Part shown: in pieces, positions 24,350 to 25,646 of the stretch
Layout: each line of letters begins with the position of its first letter
Numbering within the stretch: the stretch's first letter is position 1
Assembly (NCBI GenBank): GCA_934120635.1
Contig: CAKOUR010000017.1
Span: 1-25,646, forward strand
DNA from: an uncultured Bacilli bacterium
Lineage (GTDB): Bacteria; Bacillota_I; Bacilli_A; RF39; UBA660
Length of the DNA stretch: 25,646 nt
Reading direction: 5' to 3'
Notes under the pieces: generated by a model
Databases searched by the model: none
What the model saw: only the letters and a program-made list of their open reading frames with translations
Told to the model about the DNA's origin: nothing
Made by a program: the position numbers and the translations under genes

Positions 24350-25414
24350 TTAGTATAGATTAATTGAAGTACATTTTTGAACTTTGTATTTCCAATACTC
24401 TTCATGCATTTGTCCAACTAATTTACTGGTTGTTTGAAAAAGATATTGATAATCGCTTTCTCCAGTATTACTCATAATAATTAGTAGGTATGGATTTTTT
24501 TCAAAAACTATTGCAACATCATGAATTGCAGTTCCGCTCCATCCACCTTTGTTTGCTGTATTAAATTTTCCATCTTTGTTAGTAATTAGTTTCCATTCTG
24601 CTCCCTTAAAATACTGTAATAATCTTTTCCCGTAAGTATTATTTTCTTTGGAAAAACGATACATTTCTTTCATATAAATAGAAGCATCTTTTGCACTTGT
24701 TACTCCCCAAATAGTATCTAAAGTATATATATTTTTTGTTCCTAAATTTTTCCAATAATTTAGAATGTTTTTTCTTCCATAGTGGTTCATTAACATTCGA
24801 TAGGCAATGTTGTCGCTGTCATGAATAGAGTATTGTATTAATTGTTCTATTGTATAACTTGTCCCAACTGGTTTGGTTTGTAAAATACCACTGCCACCAC
24901 TATAAAAATTGCTAGTATAGGTTAATTTTTCATTTAAATTTATTTTTCCTTTGCTTGCTTCTTCATACAAATATATCATAGCAGGTGCTTTAATTGTACT
25001 TGCTGTAAATATTGGAGATTCTTCGTTGTAAGATACTGTGTATCCACTATATAAATCTTGATATAAAAAAGAAAAATAATTGTTATTACTTTGAAATAAT
25101 TGATTTAATTTAGATATATATTCTCCAACTACTGTATTTTTTAATTCTTCAGTATTTGTTGTTTGATAACAAGATATTTGTGTTTCGATCGCACTATCTT
25201 CAATTAGTTTAGATTTCTTTTCTTGATAAGTTGTAATACCTATTGGATTCTTTTTTTCATACATCATTTGCTGTTCTTGTTTTAATAATTCTTCATGGTA
25301 TCCAGTACTTACATTTAATAAACTGATAAATAAACATATTACTAAAATTGCTAATGTATACTGATTTATTATTTTTTTTGATAATGAATTTAAATTTTTA
25401 AATGTTTTTTTCAT
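24350..25414 (-). CDS. Membrane-anchored serine beta-lactamase-like/penicillin-binding protein
   Basis: A 354-residue protein with an N-terminal membrane anchor (about 18-37), a linker, and a class A beta-lactamase-like domain (about 95-345). The active-site motifs are SxxK as STIK (Ser139, Lys142), SDN (200-202) and KGG (289-291, the KTG-like strand), with GWSGTAIHD following. The class A omega-loop motif ExxLN, expected about 35 residues after SDN, is not seen; the region reads TLDTIWGVTSAKD. A serine acyl-enzyme without the deacylating Glu is more likely a D,D-peptidase-like or slow enzyme than a true resistance beta-lactamase. It has its own promoter (25441-25469) and an AGGTGA site. It lies just downstream of the rRNA operon terminator and is convergent with the ylbJ-like gene. 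Confidence 0.85.
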   Translation of the reverse strand: MKKTFKNLNSLSKKIINQYTLAILVICLFISLLNVSTGYHEELLKQEQQMMYEKKNPIGITTYQEKKSKLIEDSAIETQISCYQTTNTEELKNTVVGEYISKLNQLFQSNNNYFSFLYQDLYSGYTVSYNEESPIFTASTIKAPAMIYLYEEASKGKINLNEKLTYTSNFYSGGSGILQTKPVGTSYTIEQLIQYSIHDSDNIAYRMLMNHYGRKNILNYWKNLGTKNIYTLDTIWGVTSAKDASIYMKEMYRFSKENNTYGKRLLQYFKGAEWKLITNKDGKFNTANKGGWSGTAIHDVAIVFEKNPYLLIIMSNTGESDYQYLFQTTSKLVGQMHEEYWKYKVQKCTSINLY

Positions 25415-25440
25415 TTTATGTATTCACCTACTTTATAGGT

Positions 25441-25469
25441 ATTTTATCAAATGTTTATAAAAATGTCTA
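25441..25469 (-). promoter_or_regulatory. Sigma-A promoter of the beta-lactamase-like gene
   Basis: On the minus strand TAGACA (25469-25464) and TAAAAT (25446-25441) with an exact 17-base spacer; each box differs from consensus at one base. It lies about 27 bases before the start codon. Confidence 0.7.
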
Positions 25470-25532
25470 TAACAAGAGAATTATCAAATTTTTTTATTTA
25501 AAGATAATATAACTTTTTAACTTTTGTATAAT

Positions 25533-25568
25533 AAAAAAACCCAATTATAGATATTAACTACTTTTGGG
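25533..25568 (-). terminator. rRNA operon terminator
   Basis: On the minus strand CCCAA (25568-25564) pairs with TTGGG (25044-equivalent strand at 25044 excluded; bases 25544-25540), with an inner TAG/CTA pair, and is followed by seven U (25539-25533). It lies directly after the 5S rRNA 3' end. Confidence 0.75.
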
Positions 25569-25580
25569 CATAAAAAAATA

Positions 25581-25646
25581 TTGGCGATTTCCTATTTTTG
25601 CATATTCTGCTATCGTCGGCGTTAAAGTGCTTAACTTCTGTGTTCG
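25581..25646 (-). rRNA. 5S ribosomal RNA, 3' part, cut by the window edge
   Basis: The minus strand of the last 66 bases matches the 3' half of bacterial 5S rRNA: on the plus strand it shows TCGGCGTTAAAGTGCTTAAC, then TTCTGTGTTCG at the edge, and the 3'-terminal TTGGCGA region at 25581-25587. The 3' end is estimated to within one or two bases. It implies a 16S-23S-5S operon to the right, in the same orientation as most genes here. Confidence 0.9.

Noticed and set aside
1..25646. Mobile element, prophage, CRISPR or tRNA genes
   Set aside because: No transposase, integrase, phage structural gene, regular spaced repeat or tRNA cloverleaf was recognised on either strand by reading alone.

Overview
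This is a very AT-rich chromosomal segment of a low-GC Firmicute. The clues are WhiA/YvcK, a tyrS T-box, an S4-type rpsD leader, YlbJ/YlbL homologues, AGGAGG-type ribosome binding sites and sigma-A-like promoters. The style (small genes, extreme AT content, TAA as nearly the only stop codon, no recognisable mobile DNA) suggests an uncultured gut Bacilli or Mollicutes-related lineage, but that placement is inference. Trp is encoded by TGG and the reading frames are intact, so code 11 fits.

Layout from the left. (1) 1-3760, minus strand: the start of an anchored exported protein, an orphan HPt phosphotransfer protein, then a hybrid histidine kinase followed by a coiled-coil M23 peptidase that ends at a strong terminator. 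The HPt protein and the hybrid kinase could form one phosphorelay. (2) 3751-11389, minus strand: a long run from a consensus promoter at 11362-11389. It holds two large coiled-coil proteins that look like diverged tandem duplicates, a small DUF1292-like protein, yvcK, whiA, a BadF/HgdC-type activase with an extra cysteine cluster, and a SpoIVFB-type M50 protease. Several joints are overlapping stop/start codons. (3) 11531-13375: a membrane-anchored surface protein carrying both a dockerin-like Ca-binding loop and a cohesin-like domain. (4) 13688-19780, minus strand: a three-gene operon of an anchored alpha/beta hydrolase, an ABCG-type transporter with two N-terminal FHA domains, and a transmembrane kinase-like protein whose catalytic loop lacks the HRD aspartate and which carries a long Cys-rich ectodomain. 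This is the most unusual unit here and resembles the mycobacterial Rv1747/PknF (FHA-ABC plus kinase) arrangement.

(5) 19890-22248: rpsD (plus strand) with a promoter and a pseudoknotted autoregulatory leader. It converges on tyrS (minus strand), which has a complete T-box leader with a UAC specifier. A shared bidirectional terminator contains the tyrS stop codon. (6) 22289-24259: divergent ylbL-like PDZ/Lon protease and ylbJ-like membrane protein genes. (7) 24350-25646, minus strand: a serine beta-lactamase-like membrane protein with a good promoter, then the terminator and 3' part of a 5S rRNA gene, which marks the end of an rRNA operon running in from the right edge.

No CRISPR array, tRNA gene, insertion sequence or phage gene was recognised.
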